This document shows, piece by piece, positions 22,734 to 35,627 of a stretch of DNA of 64,000 nucleotides (its first letter is position 1; every line of letters starts with the position of its first letter). The notes under the pieces were generated by a model. It saw only the letters and a list, made by a program, of their open reading frames with translations, had not been told where the DNA came from and did no database searches. Both the position numbers and the translations under genes were made by a program. The stretch spans positions 143,360,716-143,424,715 of the forward strand of contig NC_090731.1 in assembly GCF_036898095.1 (NCBI RefSeq), written 5' to 3'. Source of the stretch: Palaemon carinicauda. Its lineage: Eukaryota; Arthropoda; Malacostraca; Decapoda; Palaemonidae.

Positions 22734-25700
22734 ATTCGAATTATCCCTAATGAGTCAATATGAATGAAAATTCAATATCGCGGTAAAATAAAAATAACTT
22801 CTACCTCATACTGTCATTGAACCCTATATTATTCATATGAAAGGTAAAGGTCGCTACCAATCATGCCAGTAGAAGGTCTAAGTCAGAACCCAAGTGCTAA
22901 ATGCATTCAGGATTTACCTGGTGAGACATCAGTCTCATACCATATAATATTCCCCGACTTCCTGACCCCCCTGGTGACACAATTGATAGCTTTTAATTCG
23001 AATTACCCCTAATGAGTCATTATGAATGAAAATTAATTCAATATTGCGGTAAAATAAAAATAACTTCTACCTCATACTGTCATTGAACCCTAGACTATTC
23101 ATATGCAAGGAAAGGTCACTACCAATCATGCCAGTAGAAGGTCTAAGTCAGAACCCAAGTGCTAAATGCATTAAGGATTTACCTGGTGCGACATCAGTTT
23201 CATACCAGCTAGTTTTCCCCGACTTCCTGACCCCCCTGGTGACACAATTGATAGCTTTTAATTCGAATTACCCCTAATGAGTCAATATGAATAAATATTA
23301 ATTCAATATCGCGGTAAAATAAAAATAACTTCTACCTCATACTGTCATTGAACCCTACACTATTCATAAGAAGGGAAAGGTCACTACCAATCATGCCAGT
23401 AGGTGGTCTAAGTTAGAACCCAAGGGCTAAATGCATTCAGGATTTACCTGGCGAGACATCAGTCTCATACCAGCTAGTTTTCCCCAACTTCCTGACCCTA
23501 CTGGTGACACAATTGATAGCTTTTAATTCGAATTACCCCTAATGAGTCAATATGAATAAAAATTAATTCAATATCTCTGTAAAATAGAAATAACTTCTAC
23601 CTCATACTGTCATTGAACCCTAGACTATTCATATGAAAGGAAAGGTCGCTACCAATCATGCCAGTAGAAGGTCTAAGTCAGAACCCAAGTGCTAAATGCA
23701 TTCAGGATTTACCTAGTGAGACATCAGTCTCATACCAGCTAATTTTCCCCGACTTCCTGACCCCCCTGGTGACACAATTGATAGCTTTTCATTCGAATTA
23801 CCCCTAATGAGTCAATATGAATTGAAATTAATTCAATATCGCAGTAAAATAAAAATAACTTCTACCTCATACTGTCATTGAACCCTAGACTATTCATATG
23901 AAAGGAAAGGTCACTACCAATCATGCCAGTAGAAGGTCTAAGTCAGAACCCAAGTGCTAAATGCATTCAGGATATACCTGGTGAGACATCAGTCTCATAC
24001 CAGCTAGTTTTCCCCGACTTCCTGACCCCCCTGGAGACACAATTGATAGCTTTTAATTCGAATTACCCCTAATGAGTCAATATGAATGAAAATTAATTCA
24101 ATATCGCGGTATAATAAAAATAACTTCTACCTCATACTGTTATTGAACCCTTGACTATTCATATGAAAGGAAAGGTCACTACCAATCATGCCAGTAGAAG
24201 GTCTAGGTCAGAACCCAAGTGCTAAATGCATTCAGGATTTACCTGTGAGACATCAGTCTCATACCAGCTAGTTTTCCCCGACTTCCTGACCCCCCTGGTG
24301 ACACAATTGATAGCTTTTAATTCGAATTACCCCTAATGAGTCAATATGAATGAAAATTAATTCAATATCGCGGTAAAATAAAAATAACTTCTACCTCATA
24401 TTGTCATTGAACCCTAGACTAGTCATATGAAAGGAAAGGTCGCTACCAATCATGCCAGTAGAAGGTCTAAGTCAGAACCCAAGTGCTAAATGCATTCAGG
24501 ATTTACCTGGTGAGACATAAGTCTCATACCAGCTAATTTTCCCCGACTTCCTGACCCCCCTGGTGACACAATTGATAGCTTTTTATTCGAATTACCCCTA
24601 ATGAGTCAATATGAATTGAAATTAATTCAATATCGCAGTAAAATAAAAATAACTTCTACCTCATACTGTCATTGAACCCTAGACTATTCATATGAAAGGA
24701 AAGGTCACTACCAATCATGCCAGTAGAAGGTCTAAGTCAGAACCCAAGTGCTAAATGCATTCAGGATATACCTGGTGAGACATCAGTCTCATACCAGCTA
24801 GTTTTCCCCGACTTCCTGACCCCCCTGGTGACACAATTGATAGCTTTTAATTCGAATTACCCCTAATGAGTCAATATGAATGAAAATTAATTCAATATCG
24901 CAGTATAAGAAAAATAACTTCTACCTCATACTGTTATTGAACCCTTGACTATTCATATGAAAGGAAAGGTCACTACCAATCATGCCAGTAGAAGGTCTAG
25001 GTCAGAACCCAAGTGCTAAATGCATTCAGGATTTACCTGAGACATCAGTCTCATACCAGCTAGTTTTCCCCGACTTCCTGACCCCCCTGGTGACACAATT
25101 GATAGCTTTTAATTCGAATTATCCCTAACGAGTCAATATGAATGAAAATTCAATATCGCGGTAAAATAAAAATAACTTCTACCTCATACTGTCATTGAAC
25201 CCTATATTATTCATATGAAAGGAAAGGTCACTACCAATCATGCCAGTAGAAGGTCTAAGTCAGAACCCAAGTGCTAAATGCATTCAGGATTTACCTGGTG
25301 AGACATCAGTCTCATACCAGCTAATTTTCCCCGACTTCCTGACCCCCCTGGTGACACAATTGATAGCTTTTAATTCGAATTACCCCTAATGAGTCATTAT
25401 GAATGAAAATTAATTCAATATCGCGGTAAAATAGAAATAACTTCTACCTCATACTTTCATTGAACCCTAGACTATTCATATGCAAGGAAAGGTCACTACC
25501 AATCATGCCAGTAGAAGGTCTAAGTCAGAACCCAAGTGCTAAATGCATTAAGGATTTACCTGGTGCGACATCAGTTTCATACCAGCTAGTTTTCCCCGAC
25601 TTCCTGACCCCCCTGGGGACACAATTGATAGCTTTTAATTCGAATTACCCCTAATGAGTCAATGAATAAATATTAATTCAATATGGCTGTAAAATAAAAA

Positions 25701-28700
25701 TAACTTCTACCTCATACTGTCATTGAACCCTAGACTATTCATAAGAAGGGAAAGGTCACTACCAATCATGCCAGTAGAAGGTCTAAGTTAGAACCCAAGG
25801 GCTAAATGCATTCAGGATTTACCTGGCGAGACATCAGTCTCATACCAGCTAGTTTTCCCCAACTTCCTGACCCTACTGGTGACACAATTGATAGCTTTTA
25901 ATTCGAATTACCCCTAATGAGTCAATATGAATAAAAATTAATTCAATATCGCTGTAAAATAGGAATAACTTCTACCTCATACTGTCATTGAACCCTAGAC
26001 TATTCATATGAAAGAAAATGTCACTACCACTCATGCCAGTAGAAGGTCTAAGTCAGAACCCAAGTGCTAAATGCATTCAGGATTTACCTGGTGAGATATC
26101 AGTCTCATACCAGTTAGTTTTCCGCGACTTCCTGACCCCCCTGGTGACACAAGTGATAGCTTTTAATTCGAATTACCCCTAATGAGTCAATATGAATGAA
26201 AATTAATTCAATATCGCGGTAAAATAAAAATAACTTCTACCTCATACTGTCATTGAACCCTAGACTATTCATATGAAAGGAAAGGTCGCTACCAATCATG
26301 CCAGTAGAAGGTCTAAGTCAGAACCCAAGTGCTAAATGCATTCAGGATTTACCTGGTGAGACATCAGTCTCATACCAGCTAGTTTTCCATGACTTCCTGA
26401 CCCCCCTGGTGACACAATTGATAGCTTTTAATTCGAATTACCCCTAATGAGTCAATATGAATAAAAATTAATTCAATATCGCGGTAAAATAAAAATAACT
26501 TCTACCTCATACTGTCATTGAACCCTAGACTATTCATGTGAAAGGAAAGGTCACTACCAGTCATGCCAGTATAAGATCTAGGTCAGAACCCAAGTGCTAA
26601 ATGCATTCAGGATTTACCTGCTGCGACATCAGTCTCATACCAGCTAGTTTTCCCCGACTTCCTGACCCCCCTGGTGACACAATTGATAGCTTTTAATTCG
26701 AATTATCCCTAATGAGTCTATATGAATGAAAATTCAATATCGCGGTAAAATAAAAATAACTTCTACCTCATACTGTCATTGAACCCTAGATTATTCATAT
26801 GAAAGGAAAGGTCGCTACCAATCATGCCAGTAGAAGGTCTAAGTCAGAACCCAAGTGCTAAATGCATTCAGGATTTACCTGGTGCGACATCAGTCTCATG
26901 CCAGCTAGTTTTCCCCGACTTCCTGACACCCCTGGTGACACAATTGATAGCTTTTAATTCGAATTACCCTAATGAGTCAATATGAATAAATATTAATTCA
27001 ATATCGCGGTAAAATAAAAATAACTTCTACCTCATACTGTCATTGAACCCTAGACTATTCATATGAAAGGAAAGATCGCTACCAATCATGCCAGTAGAAG
27101 GTCTAAGTCAGAACCCAAGTGCTAAATGCATTCAGGATTTACCTGGTGAGACATCAGTCTCATACCAGCTAGTTTTCCCCGACTTCCTGACCCCCCTGGT
27201 GACACAATTGATAGCTTTTAATTCGAATTACCCTAATGAGTCAATATGAATAAATATTAATTCAATATCGCGGTAAAATAAAAATAACTTCTACCTCATA
27301 CTGTCATTGAACCCTAGACTATTCATAAGAAAGGAAAGGTCACTACCAATCATGCCAGTAGAAGGTCTAAGTCAGAACCCAAGTGATAAATGCATTAAGG
27401 ATTCACCTGGTGCAATATCAGTCTCATACCAGCTAGTTTTCCCCGAATTCCTGACCCCCCTGGTGACACAATTGATAGCTTTTAATTCGAATTACCCCTA
27501 ATAAGTCAATATGAATGAAAATTCATTTAATATCGCAGCAAAATAAAAAAATAACTTCTACCTCATACTGTCATTGAACCCTAGACTATTCATATGAAAG
27601 GAAAGGTCACTACCAATCATGCCAGTAGAAGGTCTAAGTTAGAACCCAAGGGCAAAATGCATTCAGGATTTACCTGGTGAGACATCAGTCTCATACCAGC
27701 TAGTTTTCCCGACTTCCTGACCCCCCTGGTGACACAATTGATAGCTTTTAATTCGAATTACCCCTAATGAGTCAATATGAACAAAAATTAATTCAATATC
27801 GCTGTGAAATGGAAATAACTTCTACCTCATACTGTCATTGAACCCTAGACTATTCATATGAAAGAAAAGTCACTACCAATCATGCCAGAAGGTGGTCTAA
27901 GTCAGAACCCAAGTGCTAAATGCATTCAGGATTTACCTGGTGACGCATCAGTCTCATACCAAGGAGTTCCCAGACTTCTAAACTCAATTGGTGACAAATT
28001 GATAGCTTTTAAGTCGAATTATCCCCAAGAAGTCAATATGGATGAAAAATAAAACAAAACCGTGCGTAAATAGAAATAAGTTCTACCTCATACTGGGATG
28101 GAACCCTAGACTTTTTATATGAAAGGCAAGGCCACTACCAATCATGCTACTATAGGGTTTAAAAAAAATTCAGAAACTAAGTTCTAAATGCATTCAGGAT
28201 TTACCTGGTGAGATATCAGTCTCATACCAACGAGTTTTCCCTGACTTCCTGACCCACCTGGTGACAATTGATAGTTTTCAATTCGAATTACCCTAGTTGA
28301 TATCGATGAAAAATAATACAACATCGCGCTAAAATAAAAACAACTTATACCTAATACTGGGATTGAACCCTACACTTTTCATATGAAAGGCAAGGTCGCT
28401 ACCAGTCATGCTACTAGAAGGACTAAGTCAGTTTTTCAAGTGCTAAATGTATTCAGGATTTACCTGGTGAAACATCAGTCTCATACCAACGAGTTTTCCC
28501 TGACTTCCTGACCCACCTGGTGACACAATTGATATCTTTTAATTCGAATCACAAGTAATGAGTCAATGGATGAAAATTAATACAATATCGCCCTAAAATA
28601 AAAAATAACATCTACCTCACTCTAGGATTGAACACTAGAGTTTTCTTATGAAAGGCAAGGTCGCTACCAATCATGCCACTAGAAGGTCTAATTCAGAACC

Positions 28701-30343
28701 TAAGTGCTAATTGCATTCAGGATTTACCTGGCGATACATCAGTCTCATACCAGCGAGTTTTCCCCCGATTTCCTGACACACTTGGTGACAATTGATATCT
28801 TCTAATTTGAATTACCCCTAAGGTGTTAATATAGATGAAAATTAATACAATGTCACACTAAAATATAAATAACTTCCACCTAATAAAGGGATTGAACCCT
28901 AGACTTTCCATATTAAAAGTAAAGTCGCTAACAATCATGCCACCAGAAAGTCTAAATCAGAACCCAAGTGCTAAAGGCAATCAGGATTTACTGGGCGAGA
29001 CATCAGGATTTACCGGGCGAGACATCAGTCCCATACCAGCGAGTTTTCCCAGACTTCTTGACCCACCTGGTGACACAATTAATAGCTTTTAATTCGAATT
29101 ACCCCTAATGAGTCAATATAGATGAAAATTAATACAATATCGCGCTAAAATAAAAATATCTAATCTCATACTGGCAATGAACCCTAGACTTTACATATGA
29201 AAAGCAAGGTCAATACCATTAAGGGGACTAGGTCCAAAAAAAGTCAGAACCTAAGTGCTAAATGCATTCAGGATTTACCTGGCGAGACATCAGTCTCATA
29301 CCAGAGACTTTTACCAGACTTTCTGACCCACCTAGCGACACAATTGAGAGCTTTTAATTCAAAATTACCCCTAACGAGTCAATATGGGTAAAAACTAACG
29401 CAAAATCGTGTTAGAAGAGAAATAAATTCTACTTCGTATGGGGATTAAACCCTACGGTTTTCACATGAAAGGAAACGTTGATACCAATCTAGTCACTATA
29501 GTATCTGAAAAAAACTCAGAACATAAGTGCTAAATGCATTCAGGATTTACCTGGTGAGATATCAGTCTCATACCAGCGAGTTTTCCCTAACTTCCTGACC
29601 CACCTGGTGACAATTCATAGCTTTTAATTCAAATTATCTCTGATTAGTCAATATAGATGAAAATTAATACAATGTCGTGCTAAAATATAAATAACTTCCA
29701 CCTCATACAGGGATTGAACACTACACTTCGAATGAAAGGCAAGGTCGATACCAAACATGCCACACGAAGGTCCAAGTCAAAACCTAAGTGGCAATTTCAT
29801 TCAGGATTCATTCGGTCTCATACCAGCGAGTTTTCCCCAACTTTCTGACCCACCTGGTGAAACAATTGATAGCTTTCGATTCAAATTACCCCTAATGAGT
29901 CAACATATATAAAAATTAATACAATGTCGCACTAAAATATAAATATCTTCTACCTCATACTGGGATTGAATCCTAGACATTTCATATAAAAAGCAAGGTC
30001 GCTACCAATCATGCCACTAGAAAGTCTAAATCAGAACCCAAGAGCTAAATGCTTTCAGGATTTACATGGCGAGACATCAGTCTCATACCAGCTAGTTTTC
30101 CCCGACTTCCTGACCCCCCTGGTGACACAATTGATAGCTTTTAATTCGGATTATCCCTAATGAGTCAATATGAATGAAAATTCAATATCGCGGTAAAATA
30201 AAAATAACTTCTACCTCATACTGTCATTGAACCCTAGACTATTCATAAGAAAGGAAAGGTCACTACCAATCATGCCAGTAGAAGGTCTAAGTCAAAACAC
30301 AAGTGCTAAATGCATTCAGGATTTACCTGGCGAGACATCAGTT
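22734..30343. repeat. Near-identical 7.6-kb duplicate of window positions 1-7612
   Basis: The offset is 22733 at the start, 22731 from about 2.3 kb onward (2-bp deletion in gatttacctgtgag near 25038) and 22732 after about 7430 (one extra A). Only scattered substitutions separate the copies (for example near 205/22944). The duplicate spans type A, the embedded type B block and the following type A monomer. It then ends abruptly: after 30343 the sequence becomes type B while after 7612 it stays type A. Confidence 0.92.
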
Positions 30344-31560
30344 TCATACCAGCGAGTTTTCCCTGACCCACCTAGCGACACAATTAAGAGCTTTTGATTC
30401 GAATTACCCGTAATGAGTCCATATGGATAAAAACTAACGCAATATCATGTTAGAAGAGAAATAAATTCTACTTCATATTGGGATTAAACCCTACACTTTT
30501 TATATGGAAGGAAATATTGCTACCAATCAAGCCACTAGAGTATCTGAAAAAAATTCAGAACCTGAGTGCTAAATGAATTCATGATTTACCTGGTAAGACA
30601 TCAGTCTCATACCAACGATTTTCCCCGACTTCTTAATCCAATTGGTGACATATTGATAGCTTTTAATTGGAATTATCCCCAAGTCGTCAATATGGATGAA
30701 AATTAAAACAAAACCGTGCTTGAATAGAAATAAATTCTACCTCATACTGGGATTGAACCCTAGACTTTATATATGAAAGACAAGGCCAATACCAATCATG
30801 CCACTATAAGGTCTAAAAAAATCAGAACCTAAGTTCTAAATGCATTCAGGATTTACCTAGCGAGACTTCAGTCTCATACTAGCGAGTTTTCCCCGACTTC
30901 ACGACCCACTTGGTGAAACAATTGATAGCTTTTAATTCGAATCACCAGTAATAAGTCAGTGAATGAAAATTAATACAATATCGCCCTAAAATAAAAAAAT
31001 AACTTCAACCTCACAGAGGGATTGAACAGAAGAGTTTTCATATGAAAGGCAAGATCGCTACAAATCATGCCACTAGAAGGTCTACGTCAGCTAAATGCAT
31101 TCAGGATTTCACCTGGTGAGACTTCAATCTCATACCAGCGAGTTTTCCCTGACTTCCTGACCCACCTGGTGAAACAATTGATAGCTTTTAATTTGAATTA
31201 CCCCTAATGAGTCAGTATAGAAGAAAATTAATACAATGTCGCGCTAAAAGTAAAATAACTTTTACCTCAGAGGGAATGAACCTTACACTTTTCATATTAA
31301 AAGCTAGGTCACTACGAATCATGCCACTAGAAGGTCCAAGTCAGCACCTAAGTGCTAAAATCATTCAGGATTTACCTGCCGAGACATCAGTCTCATACCA
31401 GCGAGTAGTCCCTGACTTCCTGACCCACCTGGTGAAACCATTGATAGCTTTTAATTCGAATTACTCCTAATGAGTCAATATATATGAAAATTATTACAAA
31501 ATCGCACTAATATCAAAATATCTCCTACCTCATATTGGGATTGAACCCTAGACATTTCAT

Positions 31561-34500
31561 CCTTACTGTCCTCCCTTCAGTTGAAGTGGCTATCCTGGAC
31601 GGTATTTAGACTTACATGGTGTATCGGCTCCTCCATGTTGACCAGTTTTTCCGACTTTTTACTATAGTCTATGGGTATCATCAATCACTTTATTTATAAT
31701 TCTGTACATATTGTTTTTGTTGTAATTCTTGTTAATCTAGTCTTTAAGTATGATGTCTTTTTTATTTCTATCAATTCTTATGCTGTCTGGAGACATTGAG
31801 CGAAATTCGGAACCTGTACGTCCTAGATTTTGTCAATGTCGTCTTCTGTATAGCAATATTCGTGGTCTTCATGCAAATATACAAGACCTTACAGTTTCTT
31901 CAAACAGTATGATATTCTTTTGTGCTCCGAAAATTTGCTTTCTAATAAGAGGCACTCATCTGAGCTCCTTATAACTGGTTTTACGAAGCCAATAATGTTG
32001 AAACGTGATCCCATCCCTAGGGCCCGGGGAATGGCAGTGTATAAAGACCGAGTACCCTGCTTCTCATAAGTCCTGCTATCAATGTGGATGTCATGAGAAT
32101 ATGGTTATAAAAGTGTGGCAGGCATAACTTTTATTTGTGTTCGATCTACCGGAATCCAGACATGGATGATTCTATCTTCGATTGTCTTCTTACCATTATG
32201 GCTAAGATACAAGATGCTGATAGAAAGTCTTCTTTTGTCTTTGTTGGTGATTTTAATGCTCACCATAGGGAGTGATTAAGTTCTATCTCTCCTACCGATC
32301 GCCATGGCTTAAGAGCTTTAGACTTTGCCTCTGAATCAGGGTGTGAGCAAATCATAAATGAAGCTACTCACAGGTCTGGTAATTGCTTGGACCTCCTATA
32401 CACCGACTTCCCTGGCGTTATAACTAGAAAGGTTGGTTCTCCAGTCGGGACATCTGATCATGCCTTGATTTCATTAGTAGTGAAGACTGAGCAGCCTGTC
32501 CCTGATATATCATACTCTTGTAAAATTTATATGAAATCCCAAGCAGACTGGAATGGGATTTTGCATGATCTTTTGTGCTTGAATTGGTCACAATTATATA
32601 GTAGTGTAGATCCTGTTGTCCCTTTGAATGAGAATCTAGTCAACAGAGTGCTAAGGTACCGAGTGAAGGACAAACCGTGGTTCAATGATGATTGTAGACG
32701 TGCTTATTTGGAGAAGCAGGAGGCCTATCACCTTTGGAAGGGTAACAGATCAGATTTGACCTGGAAAAACTAAACTCAGCTTCGAGCTTTTGCTCAAGTG
32801 TGTTTATGCCTCAACTGAAAAGGAGTACAATTTAACCATAAAAGAAACCCTTTCTGGTACAACTCAGTAACATAAATGGTGTTCTACCCTTAAATCTGCA
32901 CTCTTTGGTGTAGATGGAACAGTTCCTCCTTTACTTAAACCAGATGGCTCAGTCACTCACTGTCCAAAGGAAAAAATAACCCTTTTGGCTGATGTTTTTG
33001 ACAGTAAACAAAGTAATGAAAAACTTGCACTTCCTCATCCCTGTTTTCCTGAGGCTACACTAACTAGTTTAGCTTTTCGATCTCGTGAGATTAAAGCTCT
33101 GTTGATGGACCTTGATGCTTATGGAGGTGTAGACCCAAATGGTATTTTTCCTTTGTTTTTTTATAAAGACAGCAGATTTCTTACCCCAAAGTTATCTGTT
33201 ATTTTGCACAAGTTAGCAAGAAGAGGAGCTTTTAGCACTTATTGGAGAATTGGTAATGTTACTCCTCTATGTAAATGTGTTTGTGGTAGCTCAAGTCCCA
33301 CTGATTACCGCCCAATTTCCATAACTCCCATATTATCTAAAGTTTTTGAACATTCTCTGGCAAAATGTCTTAAAAGGTTTGCTGAAGGTAATCATCTATT
33401 CCCTAGTTTGCAATTTGGTTTTCATAAAGGCCTTGGAGCATGTGATGCCCTTCTTACAATCTCCAATGCTGTACAGATATTTCTTGATTGTGGTCAGGAA
33501 GTTTGTATGATTGGCCTTGATTTTAGTGCTGCCTTTGACCGTGTTGATCATTAGGCCCTTGTTCTCAAACTCAAACAATTGGGAGTGGGTGGGCCGTTTC
33601 TTAGCATTATTATTGATTTTTTAAAAGCTAGATTTCAAAGAGGAGTTGTTGATGGGCACCATAGTGAGTATAGGAATGTGATATCTGGTGTTCCACAGGG
33701 TACTGTTCTTGGCCCATTACTTTTCATACTATACACACATGAAAAGTGGTTTGGCCTAGAAAACAAGCTTGTTGCATATGCAGATGATGCTACTCTCTCT
33801 GCATCAATTCCATCCCCTGAATGTGGACTGGGGTTGGTGAATCCCTTGATAGATATTTAGCTAAAATTAGTGCATGGTGCAAATTGTGGGGTATGAAGTT
33901 GAATCCTACCAAAACTAAAAGTATGATTGTAAGTAGGTCAAGGACGGTGGCTCCTCAACATCCGGATCTCAGTATTGATAATTTTTCTTTAAATTTGTAT
34001 GACTTAATATTTTAGGTGTGATTCTCGACAGCAAATTTACTTCAATTGCACAAAAAATTGGCTTATTGAGAAAGTCTTACAAGATTTTCGGTGATCAATC
34101 TATTCTGAAGAAGTGTTTTAATTCTTTCATCCTACCTTGTTTTGAGTATTGTTCTCCTGTCTGGTCTTCAGCTGCTGATTCTCATCTTAATTTGATGGAC
34201 AGAAACTTACGGTCTATTAAATTTCTTATTCCTGATCTAAATATTAATCTTTGGCACCGTCGTTCAATTAGTTCATTATGCATGTTGCATAAGATTTTTC
34301 ATAACTCTGACCATCCTTTACATTCAGATCTCCCTGGACAATTCTATCCTGTTCGTAATACTAGGCGGGCAGTTAAATCTAATAGCCAGGCCTTCTCCAT
34401 CATGAGGCTCAATACTACACAGTATTCAAGAAGTTTTATTCCAGCTGTTACCAAGTTGTGGAAAGATCTTCCTAATCGGGTAGTTGAAACAGTGGAACTT

Positions 34501-34783
34501 CAAAAGTTCAAAGTAGGAGCAAATGTTTTTATGTTGACCAGGCTGACATGAGTTTATTGTTTATATATGACATCTGTTTTTGTCATTGTTAATAGTTTAT
34601 ATAGGACATATGTTTTGATGCTGTTACTGTTTTTAGAATGATATATTAATTAATTCTCATCATTTATTTATTTCCTTACTTCCTTTCCTCACTGGGCTAT
34701 TTTTCCTTGTTGGAGCCTTGGGCTTATAGCATCTTGCTTTTCTAACTAGGGTTGTAGCTTGGCTAGTAATAATAATAATAATA
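31561..34783 (+). mobile_element. CR1-like non-LTR retrotransposon, near full length, decayed
   Basis: It interrupts a satellite monomer between tttcat (to 31560) and atgaaagc (from about 34783). Layout: short leader, one long broken ORF (31750-34551), then a 3'UTR ending in a TTGGAGCC/TTGGGCTTATAGCATC/GGTTGTAGCTTGGC block and (TAA)n. Non-standard ends with a short microsatellite tail and little or no target duplication fit the CR1/L3 group. The 3' block is one I recognise from many penaeid shrimp sequences. A second 3' copy is at 56317. Confidence 0.88.
31750..34551 (+). pseudogene. Broken ORF2 of CR1-like element: endonuclease and reverse transcriptase
   Basis: Pieces lie in several frames: 31750-31974, EN remnants to about 32280 (FVGDFNAH near 32240), 32387-32773, 32985-33554, 33579-33860, 33821-34015 and 34018-34551. 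The first piece begins with a hydrophobic stretch followed by LSGDIERNSEP, a decayed 2A-like motif, then YSNIRGLHANI typical of the endonuclease start. RT motifs are legible: DYRPISITPILSKVFE, LDFSAAFDRVDH, SGVPQGTVLGPLLF and YADD. An in-frame TAG at 33552 and at least four frameshifts make it non-functional as a whole. Confidence 0.88.
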
Positions 34784-35627
34784 ATGAAAGCACGGTCGCT
34801 ACCAATCATGCCACTAAAAAGTCTAAATCAGAACCCATGTGCTAAATGCAATCAGGATTTACCTGGCGAGACATCAGTCTCATACCAGCGTGTTTTCCCT
34901 GACTTCCAGACCCACCTGGTGACACAAATGATAGCTTTCAATTCGAATCACCACTAATGATTCAAAAAATGAAAATTAATACAATATTGCCCTAAAATAA
35001 AAAATAACTTCTACCTCACACAGGAATTGAACACAAGAGTTTTCATGTGAGGGGCAAGGTCACTACCAATCATGCCAGTAGAAGGTCTAAGTCAGAACCT
35101 AAGTGGTAAATGCATTTAGGATTTACCTGGTGAGATATCAGTCTCATACCAGCGAGTTTTCCCTGACTTCCTGACCCACTTGGTGACAATTGATAGCTTT
35201 TAATTTGAATTACCCCTAATGAGTCAGTATAAAAGAAAATTAATACGATGTCGGGCTAAAATATAAACAACTTCCACCTCATACAGAGATTGAACCATAC
35301 ACTTTTAAAAATCAAGGTCACTAACAATCATGCCACTAGAAAGTCTAAATCAGAACCCAAGAGCTAAATGCAATCAGGATTTACCTGGCAAGACATCAGT
35401 CTCATACCAGCGAGTTTTCCCCGACTTCCTGACCCACCTAGTGACACAATTGATAGCATTTAATTCGAATTACCCCTAATGAGTCAATATAGATGAAAAT
35501 AAATACAATATCGCGCTAAAATAAAAATAACTTCCACCTCATACTGGCATTGAACCCTACACTTTACATATGAAAAGCAAAGTCAATACCATTCAGGTCT
35601 CTAGGTCTAAAAAAAGTCAGAACCTAA

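Larger units (their letters stand above)
15986..31560 (-). repeat. Tandem satellite array, central block
   Basis: Continuation of the 265-bp satellite. Type A monomers dominate to about 27.9 kb, with patches of private variants such as gcggcaaaataaaaat near 17750-18300. Type B dominates from about 27.9 kb, except for a short return to type A around 30100-30343. The block ends at 31560, inside a monomer, where a CR1-like element is inserted. Segments 16100-16650 and 21391-21940 match each other at an offset near 5291. Beyond that the match resumes at an offset near 5820, so one copy carries two extra monomers (529 bp). Confidence 0.96.
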
